The notes beneath the pieces were generated by a model, which had not been told where the DNA came from, made no database searches, and saw nothing but the letters and a program-made list of their open reading frames with translations. A program made the position numbers and the translations under genes. A stretch of DNA of 64,000 nt from positions 809,919 to 873,918 of the forward strand of contig NZ_SJPM01000002.1 of NCBI RefSeq assembly GCF_007859915.1, read 5' to 3'. Position 1 is the stretch's first letter. Every line of letters begins with the position of its first letter. Origin of the DNA: Neorhodopirellula pilleata (GTDB lineage: Bacteria; Planctomycetota; Planctomycetia; Pirellulales; Pirellulaceae). Of the stretch, positions 8,816-17,736 are shown in pieces.

Positions 8816-9334
8816 ATGACACGCAAAATCCCCGGTATGAAATATCGTCAACTCGACCGCATCACGCTTTTCGAACCCGGCAAGAGGCTGGTCGGCGAGC
8901 GGACGCTGGCCGCTGATGAAGAATACCTGCTCGACCATTTCCCCCGCTTTCCTGTCATGCCCGGCGTGATGATGTTGGAGGCCCTTCATCAAGCGTCCGT
9001 TTGGCTGATACGCATGTCGCCCGGTTTCAACCACGCACTCGTTTTGCTGAGGGAAGCGCGCAACGTCAAATTCGGCGACTTCCTTTCGCCGGGCGAAACC
9101 TTGACCGTGGAAGCGGAGATGTTCAAAACCGAGGGGAATCTGTCCACCATCAAGGCGGTCGCCCGCAAAGGCGATCGGACAACCGTGGCGGCTCGCCTGA
9201 TTTTGGAAAGCTGCTCTAGTGGCGACCCGGAATATCTTGATACCGACACCGACTTAAAGCGGGCTGCGGAAGCTCAATTTTTCGAACTTTATGGCGACTG
9301 CCCGGCTGTGGCAGCGTTTTCCCTTTCACTTTGA
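8816..9334 (+). CDS. FabZ-like 3-hydroxyacyl-ACP dehydratase (hotdog fold)
   Basis: The frame is open from 8735, but ATG 8816 gives a 172-residue protein that starts near the conserved domain. DHFPRFPVMPGVMMLEALHQ carries the catalytic histidine (H41) and glutamate (E55) of FabA/FabZ dehydratases, which remove water from 3-hydroxyacyl-ACP. A late substrate strand (VKFGDFLSPGETLTVEAEM) is also typical. It is first in a four-gene run with an acyl carrier protein 22 bases downstream, a second hotdog protein and a ketosynthase. A dedicated acyl chain, distinct from bulk fatty-acid synthesis, is likely but the product is unknown. Confidence 0.88.
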   Translation: MTRKIPGMKYRQLDRITLFEPGKRLVGERTLAADEEYLLDHFPRFPVMPGVMMLEALHQASVWLIRMSPGFNHALVLLREARNVKFGDFLSPGETLTVEAEMFKTEGNLSTIKAVARKGDRTTVAARLILESCSSGDPEYLDTDTDLKRAAEAQFFELYGDCPAVAAFSLSL

Positions 9335-9356
9335 ACAACTCTTTAGGAACGAACAC

Positions 9357-9746
9357 ATGTCGATGTCCGACGACGATATTTTTGAAAAGGTTCAAGCCGC
9401 TTTGGTCGACGCGCTCGGCGTAGACGAAGACGAAGCGACCCGCGACGCAACCTTGGTGGGCGATTTGGGTGCCGAATCAATCGACTTCCTCGACATCGTG
9501 TTCAAGCTTGAAAAGTCATTCGACATTCAAATTCCCCGCGAAGAACTTTCGCCCGAAGACATTTTGACCAACAGCCAATACGTCCAAGACGGCGTGGTCA
9601 CGCCAGACGGGATGACGGAACTGAAAACTCGGATGCCGTGGGCGGACCTGTCGAAGTTCGAAAAGAATCCTCGCGTCCAAGACTTCGGCAACCTGCTGAC
9701 CGTCGGCGACTTGTGCAACTACGTCGGAAGCAAGGTCAACGCTTAA
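9357..9746 (+). CDS. Long acyl carrier protein
   Basis: 129 residues from ATG 9357, which has an AGGAAC ribosome-binding site upstream (the frame is open from 9291). The phosphopantetheine attachment serine is S41 in GDLGAESIDFLDIVFKLE, and helix I (IFEKVQAALVDALGV) is also typical. Unlike the usual 75-85-residue ACP, it has about 40 extra residues between helix II and the last helix (about 72-115, including a DGMTELKTRMPWADL stretch), then resumes with LTVGDLCNYV. It lies between two hotdog genes and presumably carries the chain they act on. Confidence 0.92.
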   Translation: MSMSDDDIFEKVQAALVDALGVDEDEATRDATLVGDLGAESIDFLDIVFKLEKSFDIQIPREELSPEDILTNSQYVQDGVVTPDGMTELKTRMPWADLSKFEKNPRVQDFGNLLTVGDLCNYVGSKVNA

Positions 9747-9749
9747 GCG

Positions 9750-10256
9750 ATGCGTTGGTTTTGGGTCGATCGGTTCACCGAGTTTGTCAGTGGCTCGCAC
9801 GCCAAGGGCATCAAGAACGTTGCGCTCGATGAAGAAGTGCTCGACGGGTACAGTTTGGGTTATCCCGTTCTGCCGCCGACGCTGATCATCGAAGGTCTCG
9901 CTCAACTCGGTGGAATCCTCGTCCACGAAAAATTTCAGTTCACTAAACGAGTCGTCCTGGCCAAGGTCGGCTCGGTGAAATACTACGCGCCGGCCAAACC
10001 CGGCGATACATTGATTTATCACGTCGAACTTCAACGGACTCAAGAACTCGGTGCCACAATCACCGGAACGAGCCACTGCGACGGAGTGTTGCAAGCCGAA
10101 GCGGAATTGATGTTCGCGTTTTTGGAGGAAGGTCATTTGGTTGACGGTCCTCTGTTTCATCCCGGCGACCTGCGTGCGATGTTGCGACTGATGAATTTCT
10201 TTCACGTAGCCAAGACCGCCGATGGTCAACCGGTTCCCTTTTACCCTAATCTTTGA
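9750..10256 (+). CDS. Hotdog-fold FabZ relative lacking the catalytic histidine
   Basis: 168 residues, starting 3 bases after the ACP stop codon. The FabA/FabZ signature is recognisable as GYPVLPPTLIIEGLAQLGG, with the glutamate retained (E48), but the residue aligned with the catalytic histidine is tyrosine (Y34, in DGYSLGYP). The usual substrate-side strand VKYYAPAKPGDTLIYHVEL is present. It may be a thioesterase-like or structural partner of the dehydratase encoded upstream, or a dehydratase with altered chemistry. A heterodimer with the upstream protein is a reasonable guess, not shown by the sequence. Confidence 0.8.
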   Translation: MRWFWVDRFTEFVSGSHAKGIKNVALDEEVLDGYSLGYPVLPPTLIIEGLAQLGGILVHEKFQFTKRVVLAKVGSVKYYAPAKPGDTLIYHVELQRTQELGATITGTSHCDGVLQAEAELMFAFLEEGHLVDGPLFHPGDLRAMLRLMNFFHVAKTADGQPVPFYPNL

Positions 10257-10262
10257 GCGTCC

Positions 10263-11552
10263 ATGTCGTCGCGTCGCCGAGTCGTTGTTACCGGAATCGG
10301 AATGATCAACCCCATGGGTTGGGATGTTCAAACGGTATGGTCTGGTTTGAAGGAAGGCGGCAGCGGTGTCGCCCCGACAACGCTGTTCGATGCGACCGGC
10401 TTCCCCACTCGAATCGCCGCCGAAGTTAAGAATTGGGACGTTCGCAAAGCTGTTGCCGACGGCGAAGACCACGTCCAACGTGGCCGTCACACTCAATTCG
10501 CGATCGCGGCGTCGACTCAAGCGATGAACGATAGCGGCGTGTTGGATTCGATTACCGATCCGACCCGGATGGGCGTGTACTTGGGAAGCGGCGAAGGCAA
10601 CCAGGACTTCGGCACGTTCAGCAAGATGATGGTCGCGGCCCTTGAATCGGGCGAATACGACCCCAAGAAATTCATCGCCGCCGGCTTGGAACTACTCGAC
10701 CCGGCCAAGGAACTCGAACAAGAACCGAACATGCCGGCCGCTCACTTAGCCGCCCGGTTCAACGCGCAAGGTCCGAATTTCAACTGCTTGACCGCGTGCG
10801 CCGCGAGCAGCCAAGCGGTCGGCGAAGCGACCGAGATCATCCGGCGGGGCGAAGCCGACGTGATGCTGGCCGGCGGCACGCACAGCATGATCCACCCCTT
10901 CGGTGTGACGGGTTTCAACCTATTGACCGCCTTGTCCGAAAGCAACGACCAACCGACCAAGGCCAGCCGCCCCTTCGACGCCGGACGAAACGGGTTCGTC
11001 CTCGGTGAAGGCTCCGCCATGGTGATCTTGGAGGAACTCGAAGCCGCCAAAGCTCGAGGCGCGACGATTTATGGCGAGATCACCGGCTACGGCACCACCG
11101 CCGACGCGTACCGCATCACCGACATCCCGCCCGACGGACACGGCGGCATCGCTGCAATGCGAATGGCAATCGCCGACGCCGGATTGAATCCGACCGACAT
11201 CGGCTACGTCAACGCGCACGGCACGAGCACGAAGGTCAACGACCGCGTCGAAACCAAAGCCTGCCGTGAAGTGTTCGGCGACAACGCGATCAACACTCCC
11301 GTCAGTAGCACCAAAAGCATGATGGGGCACCTGATCGCCGCCGCCGGTGTGACCGAAATGATCGTTTGCTTGATGGCGATCCGTCACGGCGTCCTTCCGC
11401 CAACGATTAATTACGAAAACCCCGACCCGGATTGCGACTTGGATTACGTTCCCAATGAGGCACGCCAATCCGATATTCAACACGCATTGAACAACAGCTT
11501 CGGATTCGGCGGCCAAAACGTGACGCTGTGCTTGAGCCGTTTTGACGGATAA
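10263..11552 (+). CDS. Beta-ketoacyl-ACP synthase II-type (KAS II)
   Basis: 429 residues with the full thiolase-fold catalytic set: nucleophile C179 in CLTACAASSQAV, H319 in NAHGTST, K351 in STKSMMGH and H356. It condenses malonyl-ACP with an acyl-ACP. The N-terminal RRVVVTGIGMINPMG and C-terminal NNSFGFGGQNVTLCL are standard for FabF. It closes the dehydratase/ACP/hotdog/ketosynthase run with gaps of 22, 3 and 6 bases, a tight operon. No malonyl transferase, ketoreductase or enoyl reductase is present here; they would have to come from the general pathway. I give no symbol because a second housekeeping fabF probably exists elsewhere. Confidence 0.93.
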   Translation: MSSRRRVVVTGIGMINPMGWDVQTVWSGLKEGGSGVAPTTLFDATGFPTRIAAEVKNWDVRKAVADGEDHVQRGRHTQFAIAASTQAMNDSGVLDSITDPTRMGVYLGSGEGNQDFGTFSKMMVAALESGEYDPKKFIAAGLELLDPAKELEQEPNMPAAHLAARFNAQGPNFNCLTACAASSQAVGEATEIIRRGEADVMLAGGTHSMIHPFGVTGFNLLTALSESNDQPTKASRPFDAGRNGFVLGEGSAMVILEELEAAKARGATIYGEITGYGTTADAYRITDIPPDGHGGIAAMRMAIADAGLNPTDIGYVNAHGTSTKVNDRVETKACREVFGDNAINTPVSSTKSMMGHLIAAAGVTEMIVCLMAIRHGVLPPTINYENPDPDCDLDYVPNEARQSDIQHALNNSFGFGGQNVTLCLSRFDG

Positions 11553-11615
11553 GCTGGATAGGCGCCTGAGTTTCGGTGACTTTGGCTATGCCACCCATCG
11601 TCCATCGGGAATCAC

Positions 11616-13553
11616 TTGTTCAACCGACGCCATCAAACCGTTGCCGATTACGCCGCGATCGGTCTGGCCCCCGTCTTAATCTTCGCGATGCTATTGAGCC
11701 TCGCGATGTTCTTGATGATGGTGATTTACTCCGGGTACTATCCCGCCCGCGTCGCCCAAACCCTGTTTTTCTACACGATGGGCGTCACCGCAATCGCGCG
11801 GATGACGATCGAAGAGGGCCGCAACTACTCGATGGGCTATACGATCGCCTTGGGAGCAGCCTCGTTTTTCGTCATGAGCCGATTCTTCGGAGGGCCGCTC
11901 TCATCCGCCGTCGTGCTTTTCGTGATCGGTTACCTCGCCGACCGCATCGTCCATGATTGCACCATCGTCGACGACGGGATCGACAGCAGCGGCCAAGGAC
12001 TGATCGACAGCGGTCGGTTATGGTTCCAAAAAACGGCCGGCCGGGAGTCTGAATTTGTCGGCCAAAGCGGCAACCAACCGGGACGCACGGTCTTGTATTT
12101 GGCCCTGGGGGCATTGCCCTTGTTCGGCATCGGGCAGTTTTTCTTGGCGAGTCATTCAGCCGCGTGGACCGCCGCCCGATCGCTGTTGGCGATTTATCTG
12201 TTCACGAGTTTGTCGCTATTGGTTGTGACCGCGTTCCTCAACCTCCGTCGTTACCTCAGACAACGCAACACCGAGATGCCCTGGCAGACCACGGTCGCGT
12301 GGGTAGCCGGGGGCATGGGCATGATCGGCGTGATCTTGTTGCTATCGCTGCTCGCCCCGATGCCGGGCCGGACGCTCGCGTCGCTGAAAATGCCCGAATT
12401 TCTGAAGAACGCCAAACCGATGACGGCAAGTCGTTATGGTTACGGTAACGAGGGTGCGGAAGATCCAGGCAAGGGCAGCTCATCATCACAGGCCCAGTCC
12501 AACGCCCCGCCGACGCCCGAGCAGTCCACATCGCAACCGAATGCCCCCGGTCCGAATCCAGGCGGCGAGGGCGGCGAAAAAGGAGCGCCGCCGGGCGGTG
12601 AACAAGGCGACCGCCAAGACGGTCCAACGGGGAATGATCCAGGAGGAAAACAAGGCAAGTCCGACGCCAAAGGCGACCAGGACGCCAAAACCGAGCCATC
12701 GAAGCCATCGCCCGAGGGTGAACAGCCCAAACCGGCGAAGTCCGACCAGCCCGCCAAACCGGACGAGTCCAAGCCGGATGAGTCCAAGCCGGCTCAATCC
12801 ACGCCGCAAGAACCGGCTAAGCCGGGCGAGAAGCCCAAACAAGCAACGCCGCCCAACGAACAGCCAGATCGGTCGGACCAGCCAGATCGGACGGATCAGC
12901 CAGATCAGTCGGATCAGAAAGATCAGTCGGATCGGACCGATCCAACCCAAGCGGAGCAACCCGCCACTGAACCGCCGTCCGCCGAAACTCAGTCCGCCGA
13001 AGCACCGCCCGCCGAACCACCGCCCGCCAAACCGCCTGCCCCTTCAACGGATTGGGGCGGGTTGCTCTCTGGTCTGGTCGGACTGTTCAAATACTTGCTG
13101 ATCGCCGTCTTGTTCGGGATCGTGGGGTTCTATTTGTACCGGAACTATCAGGCGATCTTAGCTTGGATCAACGAGTGGCTTGGCGGTCGCGATCGACCGA
13201 CCGAAACGCCCGCCACGCCGCCACGACGCGGGGGTGCGGACGTCCCGCCGCCAAGGCCCTTTTCATCGTTCGAAAACCCGATCGGCCGGGCCGAGCCGCA
13301 ACAGGTAGTCGTTGTGACCTTTCAAGCCCTCGAAGCCTGGGCCCGCGAACAAGGCGTTCGTCGCAGCGAAGATGAGACGCCAAACGAATTCGCCCACCGA
13401 TTGGTGACGCAGTTCCCGGTCCTTCGACAATCCGCACTGAGCGTCGTCGATGCTTACAACCGGATCGTTTACGGACAAGACCAAGCGGCCTCGACCGACG
13501 TCCAAGCGGCCGACCAAGTCTGGAAGTTCATGCGACCGAGCTTGGACGGGTGA
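11616..13553 (+). CDS. Membrane protein with proline-rich linker and DUF4129-like C-terminus
   Basis: 645 residues from a TTG at 11616; a later in-frame ATG would remove the first 24 residues. Several hydrophobic segments occupy about 15-250. Then comes a long low-complexity region (about 280-470) rich in Pro, Lys, Asp, Gln and Ser with near-tandem DQPDRTDQPDQSDQ-type words. A further membrane segment (LFKYLLIAVLFGIVGFYLY, about 490) follows, and then a soluble C-terminal domain (FQALEAWAREQGVRRSEDET...) resembling DUF4129, a domain found with transglutaminase-like and MoxR-cluster proteins. The function is unknown. It lies 63 bases after the ketosynthase gene and may belong to the same transcript. 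Confidence 0.7.
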   Translation: MFNRRHQTVADYAAIGLAPVLIFAMLLSLAMFLMMVIYSGYYPARVAQTLFFYTMGVTAIARMTIEEGRNYSMGYTIALGAASFFVMSRFFGGPLSSAVVLFVIGYLADRIVHDCTIVDDGIDSSGQGLIDSGRLWFQKTAGRESEFVGQSGNQPGRTVLYLALGALPLFGIGQFFLASHSAAWTAARSLLAIYLFTSLSLLVVTAFLNLRRYLRQRNTEMPWQTTVAWVAGGMGMIGVILLLSLLAPMPGRTLASLKMPEFLKNAKPMTASRYGYGNEGAEDPGKGSSSSQAQSNAPPTPEQSTSQPNAPGPNPGGEGGEKGAPPGGEQGDRQDGPTGNDPGGKQGKSDAKGDQDAKTEPSKPSPEGEQPKPAKSDQPAKPDESKPDESKPAQSTPQEPAKPGEKPKQATPPNEQPDRSDQPDRTDQPDQSDQKDQSDRTDPTQAEQPATEPPSAETQSAEAPPAEPPPAKPPAPSTDWGGLLSGLVGLFKYLLIAVLFGIVGFYLYRNYQAILAWINEWLGGRDRPTETPATPPRRGGADVPPPRPFSSFENPIGRAEPQQVVVVTFQALEAWAREQGVRRSEDETPNEFAHRLVTQFPVLRQSALSVVDAYNRIVYGQDQAASTDVQAADQVWKFMRPSLDG

Positions 13554-13571
13554 GGGAAAAAATCGCCACGG

Positions 13572-14879
13572 TTAGCTTGCGTTGCCCGCGATGCCACGTC
13601 GCAGTTGCATCGATTCGATCTTTCGGTTGGTCGCTCTCAGGACTTCGATCTCGAACTCGTTCAACCGTAATTGCTGACCTGGATCGGGGATCGCGCCGGT
13701 GTGGTAAAGGACCCATCCCGCAATCGTTTCGTAATCTTCGCTCTCGGGTAGGTTCCAGTGAATCAACTCATTGATGTCGTCGATCATCACGCGACCGTCG
13801 ACTTCGATCGTGTCGTCGTCGATCACTCGAATCTCGTACTCTTCTTCTTCGTCGGACTCGTCCACGATTTCGCCAACGATTTCCTCGAGTGCGTCTTCGA
13901 TCGTAACGACGCCGGCGGTCTGTTGGAACTCATCGACGACGATCGCCATGTGCGAACGGTTGTGCAAAAACTCTCGCAACAACGACTCCACGCTGCGGTC
14001 CTTGGGGACCGACCAAGGCCGACGGCACAGATCCAGGATCGGTTGGTCGGGTAACTTTTGTGAAACGAGGAACGGCAACAAGTCTTTGACGAATAAGATT
14101 CCGACGACGTTGTCGAGGCTTTCTTCGTAAACCGGATAACGCGTCCGGCCGCTGGCGATGATTTTGTTGATCGCCTCCGGCCACATCGTTTTCACATCGA
14201 TCGCTTCGACGTCGCCGCGCGGTGTCATGATGTGACCGACGGTGTCTTCGTGCAGTTCCATTACGCCTTGGATCATCTCACGAACGCCCGGACCGAAGTA
14301 ACCTTCGCGAGTGCCCGCCGTGACGATCGTGCGGATCTCGTCTTCGAGTTGTTCCTCGTCTTCGTCTTCGTGTTCGATCTTACCGGCCAATCGACGGGTC
14401 ATGATCTCAAGTAGCTCGCCGGGACCCTGCAACGGCCGCATCGCGACCGACAGCAAAAACCAAAACGGCCAGGTAAAGTACAGTAGCGGTGAGGAGGTAA
14501 ATCGGGTGATCGCGGCCGGCAACCACAGATGCGTCAACATGATCAACAAACAAGCCACAACCGCCCACGTGGTCAGGACATTCCACGCATGACCTTGATG
14601 CTCGACCACGACGAGCGTTCCGAACATCAAGAACACCACCGTTCCGATCATCCGCAAGTATTCGCTGCCACGGATCGCGTCGTCCTGGTGATCCAACACC
14701 GCACCGAACCGCTCGCGATTCTTGCGGACGCGGCAGTACACCTCGAGTGATCGTCCGGCGAAACCGTCGAGCAACTCGACGCCGAGACCGCCGACACTCC
14801 CGAGAATAAACCCGGTAAGAGCCCAAAACAAATTCCAACCGATGATCGGTTGGCTGACAATCGCAGAGAGTTCGTTCAT
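13572..14879 (-). CDS. CNNM/CorC-type membrane protein with CBS domains
   Basis: 435 residues. The N-terminal third has several transmembrane helices of the DUF21/CNNM type. A CBS-domain pair follows, marked by GHIMTPRGDVEAIDVKTM, RTRYPVYEESLDNVVGILFV and SHMAIVVDEFQQTAGVVTIE. The end (about 350-420) is a CorC/HlyC transporter-associated domain. The family exports or regulates Mg2+ or Co2+, and the older name is haemolysin C-like. The start overlaps the ybeY stop by 4 bases (ATGA), so translation is probably coupled. It is last in the phoH/HD/ybeY/corC chain; ybeY next to corC is also common in proteobacteria. Confidence 0.9.
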   Translation of the reverse strand: MNELSAIVSQPIIGWNLFWALTGFILGSVGGLGVELLDGFAGRSLEVYCRVRKNRERFGAVLDHQDDAIRGSEYLRMIGTVVFLMFGTLVVVEHQGHAWNVLTTWAVVACLLIMLTHLWLPAAITRFTSSPLLYFTWPFWFLLSVAMRPLQGPGELLEIMTRRLAGKIEHEDEDEEQLEDEIRTIVTAGTREGYFGPGVREMIQGVMELHEDTVGHIMTPRGDVEAIDVKTMWPEAINKIIASGRTRYPVYEESLDNVVGILFVKDLLPFLVSQKLPDQPILDLCRRPWSVPKDRSVESLLREFLHNRSHMAIVVDEFQQTAGVVTIEDALEEIVGEIVDESDEEEEYEIRVIDDDTIEVDGRVMIDDINELIHWNLPESEDYETIAGWVLYHTGAIPDPGQQLRLNEFEIEVLRATNRKIESMQLRRGIAGNAS

Positions 14880-15373
14880 CGGGCACGATCCTCAGCGGAT
14901 GCCGACCGTGCTGGTTCCTCGTCCATCGGCGGCACAATTCCCAACGATGCGAGTCCGGTTCGTTCGGCGAGCCTCATTTCGGATCGCAAGGGCTCCGTCG
15001 TGTCGTCGTAGCCGACCAAGTGCAATGTTCCGTGAACCACGTAAAGCAACAACTCCTCTCGTATGGACCAACCGGCAACGGTCGCCTGAGCGATCGCCGT
15101 TTCGAGACTCACGACCAATTCGCCTTCAACGCGAGGCGGTACCAAATCATACGGAAAACTGATCACGTCGGTGGGGTAGTCGTGTTGTAAAAATTGGCGA
15201 TTGATTTGGTGAATCGCCGCATCCATGGTGACCCGAACACCGACGCTGATCCGATCACAATGGCCGACCTGAGCCGCAGCGATGACGGCCGATTGCAAAT
15301 CCGTTTCGCGAATACCCGCCGCCGCAAAAGGATCCTCCGCGTCCGAGTCGATCAAGGTTTCGATGTTCGTCAT
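14876..15373 (-). CDS. ybeY: YbeY-type rRNA-processing endoribonuclease
   Basis: 165 residues from ATG 15373; the frame is open to 15481 but that would overlap the upstream gene heavily. Its role is 16S rRNA 3'-end maturation and ribosome quality control. The metal site HGTLHLVGYDD gives H114 and H118, with aspartate D124 where most family members have a third histidine. The conserved TDVISFPYD motif is present near 68-76. The start overlaps the stop of the HD gene by one base (TGATG), and the stop overlaps the next gene by four. The Asp-for-His change may still bind zinc. Confidence 0.92.
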   Translation of the reverse strand: MTNIETLIDSDAEDPFAAAGIRETDLQSAVIAAAQVGHCDRISVGVRVTMDAAIHQINRQFLQHDYPTDVISFPYDLVPPRVEGELVVSLETAIAQATVAGWSIREELLLYVVHGTLHLVGYDDTTEPLRSEMRLAERTGLASLGIVPPMDEEPARSASAEDRAR

Positions 15374-17736
15374 CACGCCGATTGCTGGCCTGGATACTTG
15401 ACGCGTGCGTGGTAAATCGCGGTCAGCGATTTGACGAGACTTTGACGGACGCGGTGTAATTGAGAAAACGTTAAACCACATTCATCGAACTGACCGTCGG
15501 CGACTTTTTTCTGGGCGATCGCGTCGACCAGATTCGAAATCCGCGCGGGCGTGGGATCGACCAACGTCCGCGAGGCACTTTCGACGGTGTCGGCCAACAT
15601 CAACACGGCCGCCTCGAGTGTTTGCGGTTTCGGCCCCGGATAACGGAAGTCCTTGTCACTGACCGCTTCGCGATTAGGGTCCTCTTCGCTGCGTTTGGCC
15701 GCCTCCCGATAGAAGTACTCGACCAACGTCGTGCCGTGGTGCTGCAAAATGAAATCGATGATCGGCGCCGGCAAATGGTGGTTGCGGGCCAAGTCGGCTC
15801 CGTCTTTGACGTGAGCGATGATCACCAACGTGCTCATCGCCGGTTGCAACGAATCATGCTGATTGATTCCGGCGGATTGATTCTCGATGAAATATTCGGG
15901 CTTGAACATCTTGCCGATGTCATGGAAGTACGCCCCGACGCGAACCAACAAGCCGTTGGCACCGATCGCATCGGCGGCCGCTTCGGCGATCGACGCGACG
16001 TTGATCGAGTGGTTGTACGTCCCCGGAGCACGTTGCGCCAAACGACGTAACAACGGGTGGCTGGCGTCACCAAGTTCGAGCAACGATAAATCGGTTTGAA
16101 CACCGAAGCCTTTTTCGATCAAGGGTAATAAACCGGTCATCGCCAACGACGATACCCAAATACACAACCCCGCCCAGCCCGCTTCGGCGAGCAACCCCGA
16201 CAAGACGCGCTGCATGGGACCGTCCATGAACAGTGGTTCCAATCCGTCGCCGGGGGAGCCTGATGAGAGCGTTTGTCCGGTCACGATTCCGACGCCAATC
16301 ACGGTCAAGACCGTGATCGCCGCACTGATCGCTCCGACGGTGATTAAGTGCGTGCGGCTGCGGATGCGACCAGGCAACAACGTACACGATGTACAAGCGG
16401 CCGCCATGACCACTAAGTTCGACAAGTCCGCGCCCAACAACAACGTGACCGACAGACTCGCCGCCGCCATCAGCAAGAGCGCCAACTCGCGACCGTAGAC
16501 CACCGCCGCCGTAATCGACGTCAAAACGAGCGGCACGAGTTCGGCCCGCCAAGCGTCACGCGACGCGTAGTAACTCAGCGCGATTGTGGTGACCATCAAG
16601 GCCAACAGACGTGCCAACCGATAAGGATCGCGAACCAACTCACGATCATCGACGAACCAAATGTACGAACCACACAACAGATACAACGCCACGATCATTC
16701 CACCAAACGCGATCACGCGCGCCAGACGATCGGAGACTTGCATGTTTTCGATCAAAACTTCCCATTCGCTACGCAGCAAATCAAGTTCGCGGACCGTCAG
16801 CGGCTTACCAGCGTCGGCGAGTTTTGATTGCCCGGTGTAGAACGTCATCATCACCGTCTCGACGGCGTCGGCGGCTTGCTCTCGAGCGGCTTGGGATGCA
16901 TCGTCGTCGTACTTCAGCGTTTCGTACTCGGGCAACCGTTCCCGCAACCACTGGCCGATCATGCGAGCGGCGACTTGGCCCTCCTCGCCTTCGAAACGCG
17001 TACGGAATTGATCTTTTAGCAATTTTTCGAGCACACCGCCGGCTTCGGCGATCCGCACCTTGGACAATTCCACCGGCACGGCTTCGTCAGCCTGATCGGC
17101 TTGGAAAACACGTATCATCCGCTGAGATCCCTGTTCGGCGGAGTGTTGCGGTGCCTGCAACAGACCGTTCTTATACAACGGAACCATCGATAGCTCGACG
17201 ACCTCTTCGAGTTCGGTTAGCTCCTTGTCTTCATTAAAAACTCGTTTGAGCAGCGCGAATCGCTCCGCCGGCGAATCCTCTTCCGGAGTTGTCTCGCTAC
17301 CCTCGTAAAACTCGGTCAATGCGGCCCGCTCTTCGGTGCCGAGTTGCTCGAACGACGACGCACCTAAAATCAAAAACAACTTATTTCGCAGCGCGGCACG
17401 GAGTTGCTCGAGTCGTTTAGGAGTGTTGCGATAAAGCGTCAACACTTCCCGGCGTTTACGTTCTTTGAGATCCTCGGTGGCGACTTTGTCGGGAACCTGG
17501 AACGTCACCCGGGTCATTAAGTCGCGGGCCGGAATGGCACCCATGCGATACGCGAACGTCGGTTGCCAAGTCCGACACACGACCAACAACAAGACCGCGG
17601 CGACCGTTGCCAACCCGAACCGAATCGCCAGATCGCTCTTGTTGCTGTGGTCCCACCAGGCAGCCCATTTCGGCTTGGGGATTCCGAGCGACTGAATCCG
17701 CTCTTTGCCGGCACGCTGCGTTTTCGCACTACTCAT
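15373..17736 (-). CDS. 7TM-HD phosphodiesterase, PgpH-like
   Basis: 787 residues. A short cytoplasmic N-terminus, one membrane helix near 45, a large extracytoplasmic 7TMR-HDED-like domain (about 65-340), a bundle of seven helices (about 345-545) and a cytoplasmic HD domain. The HD motifs are visible as TYNHSINVASIAEAAADAIG and VGAYFHDIGKMFKPEYF, followed by a second conserved HH in LQHHGTTLVEYFY. Members of this architecture hydrolyse cyclic di-AMP. That activity here is inferred from the family. The gene overlaps phoH by 4 bases and ybeY by 1 base. The phoH/pgpH/ybeY order is widespread in bacteria. Confidence 0.92.
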   Translation of the reverse strand: MSSAKTQRAGKERIQSLGIPKPKWAAWWDHSNKSDLAIRFGLATVAAVLLLVVCRTWQPTFAYRMGAIPARDLMTRVTFQVPDKVATEDLKERKRREVLTLYRNTPKRLEQLRAALRNKLFLILGASSFEQLGTEERAALTEFYEGSETTPEEDSPAERFALLKRVFNEDKELTELEEVVELSMVPLYKNGLLQAPQHSAEQGSQRMIRVFQADQADEAVPVELSKVRIAEAGGVLEKLLKDQFRTRFEGEEGQVAARMIGQWLRERLPEYETLKYDDDASQAAREQAADAVETVMMTFYTGQSKLADAGKPLTVRELDLLRSEWEVLIENMQVSDRLARVIAFGGMIVALYLLCGSYIWFVDDRELVRDPYRLARLLALMVTTIALSYYASRDAWRAELVPLVLTSITAAVVYGRELALLLMAAASLSVTLLLGADLSNLVVMAAACTSCTLLPGRIRSRTHLITVGAISAAITVLTVIGVGIVTGQTLSSGSPGDGLEPLFMDGPMQRVLSGLLAEAGWAGLCIWVSSLAMTGLLPLIEKGFGVQTDLSLLELGDASHPLLRRLAQRAPGTYNHSINVASIAEAAADAIGANGLLVRVGAYFHDIGKMFKPEYFIENQSAGINQHDSLQPAMSTLVIIAHVKDGADLARNHHLPAPIIDFILQHHGTTLVEYFYREAAKRSEEDPNREAVSDKDFRYPGPKPQTLEAAVLMLADTVESASRTLVDPTPARISNLVDAIAQKKVADGQFDECGLTFSQLHRVRQSLVKSLTAIYHARVKYPGQQSA

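Noticed and set aside
12436..13101. 221-codon Pro/Arg/Ser-rich frame
   Set aside because: A shifted reading of the low-complexity linker of the DUF4129 gene.
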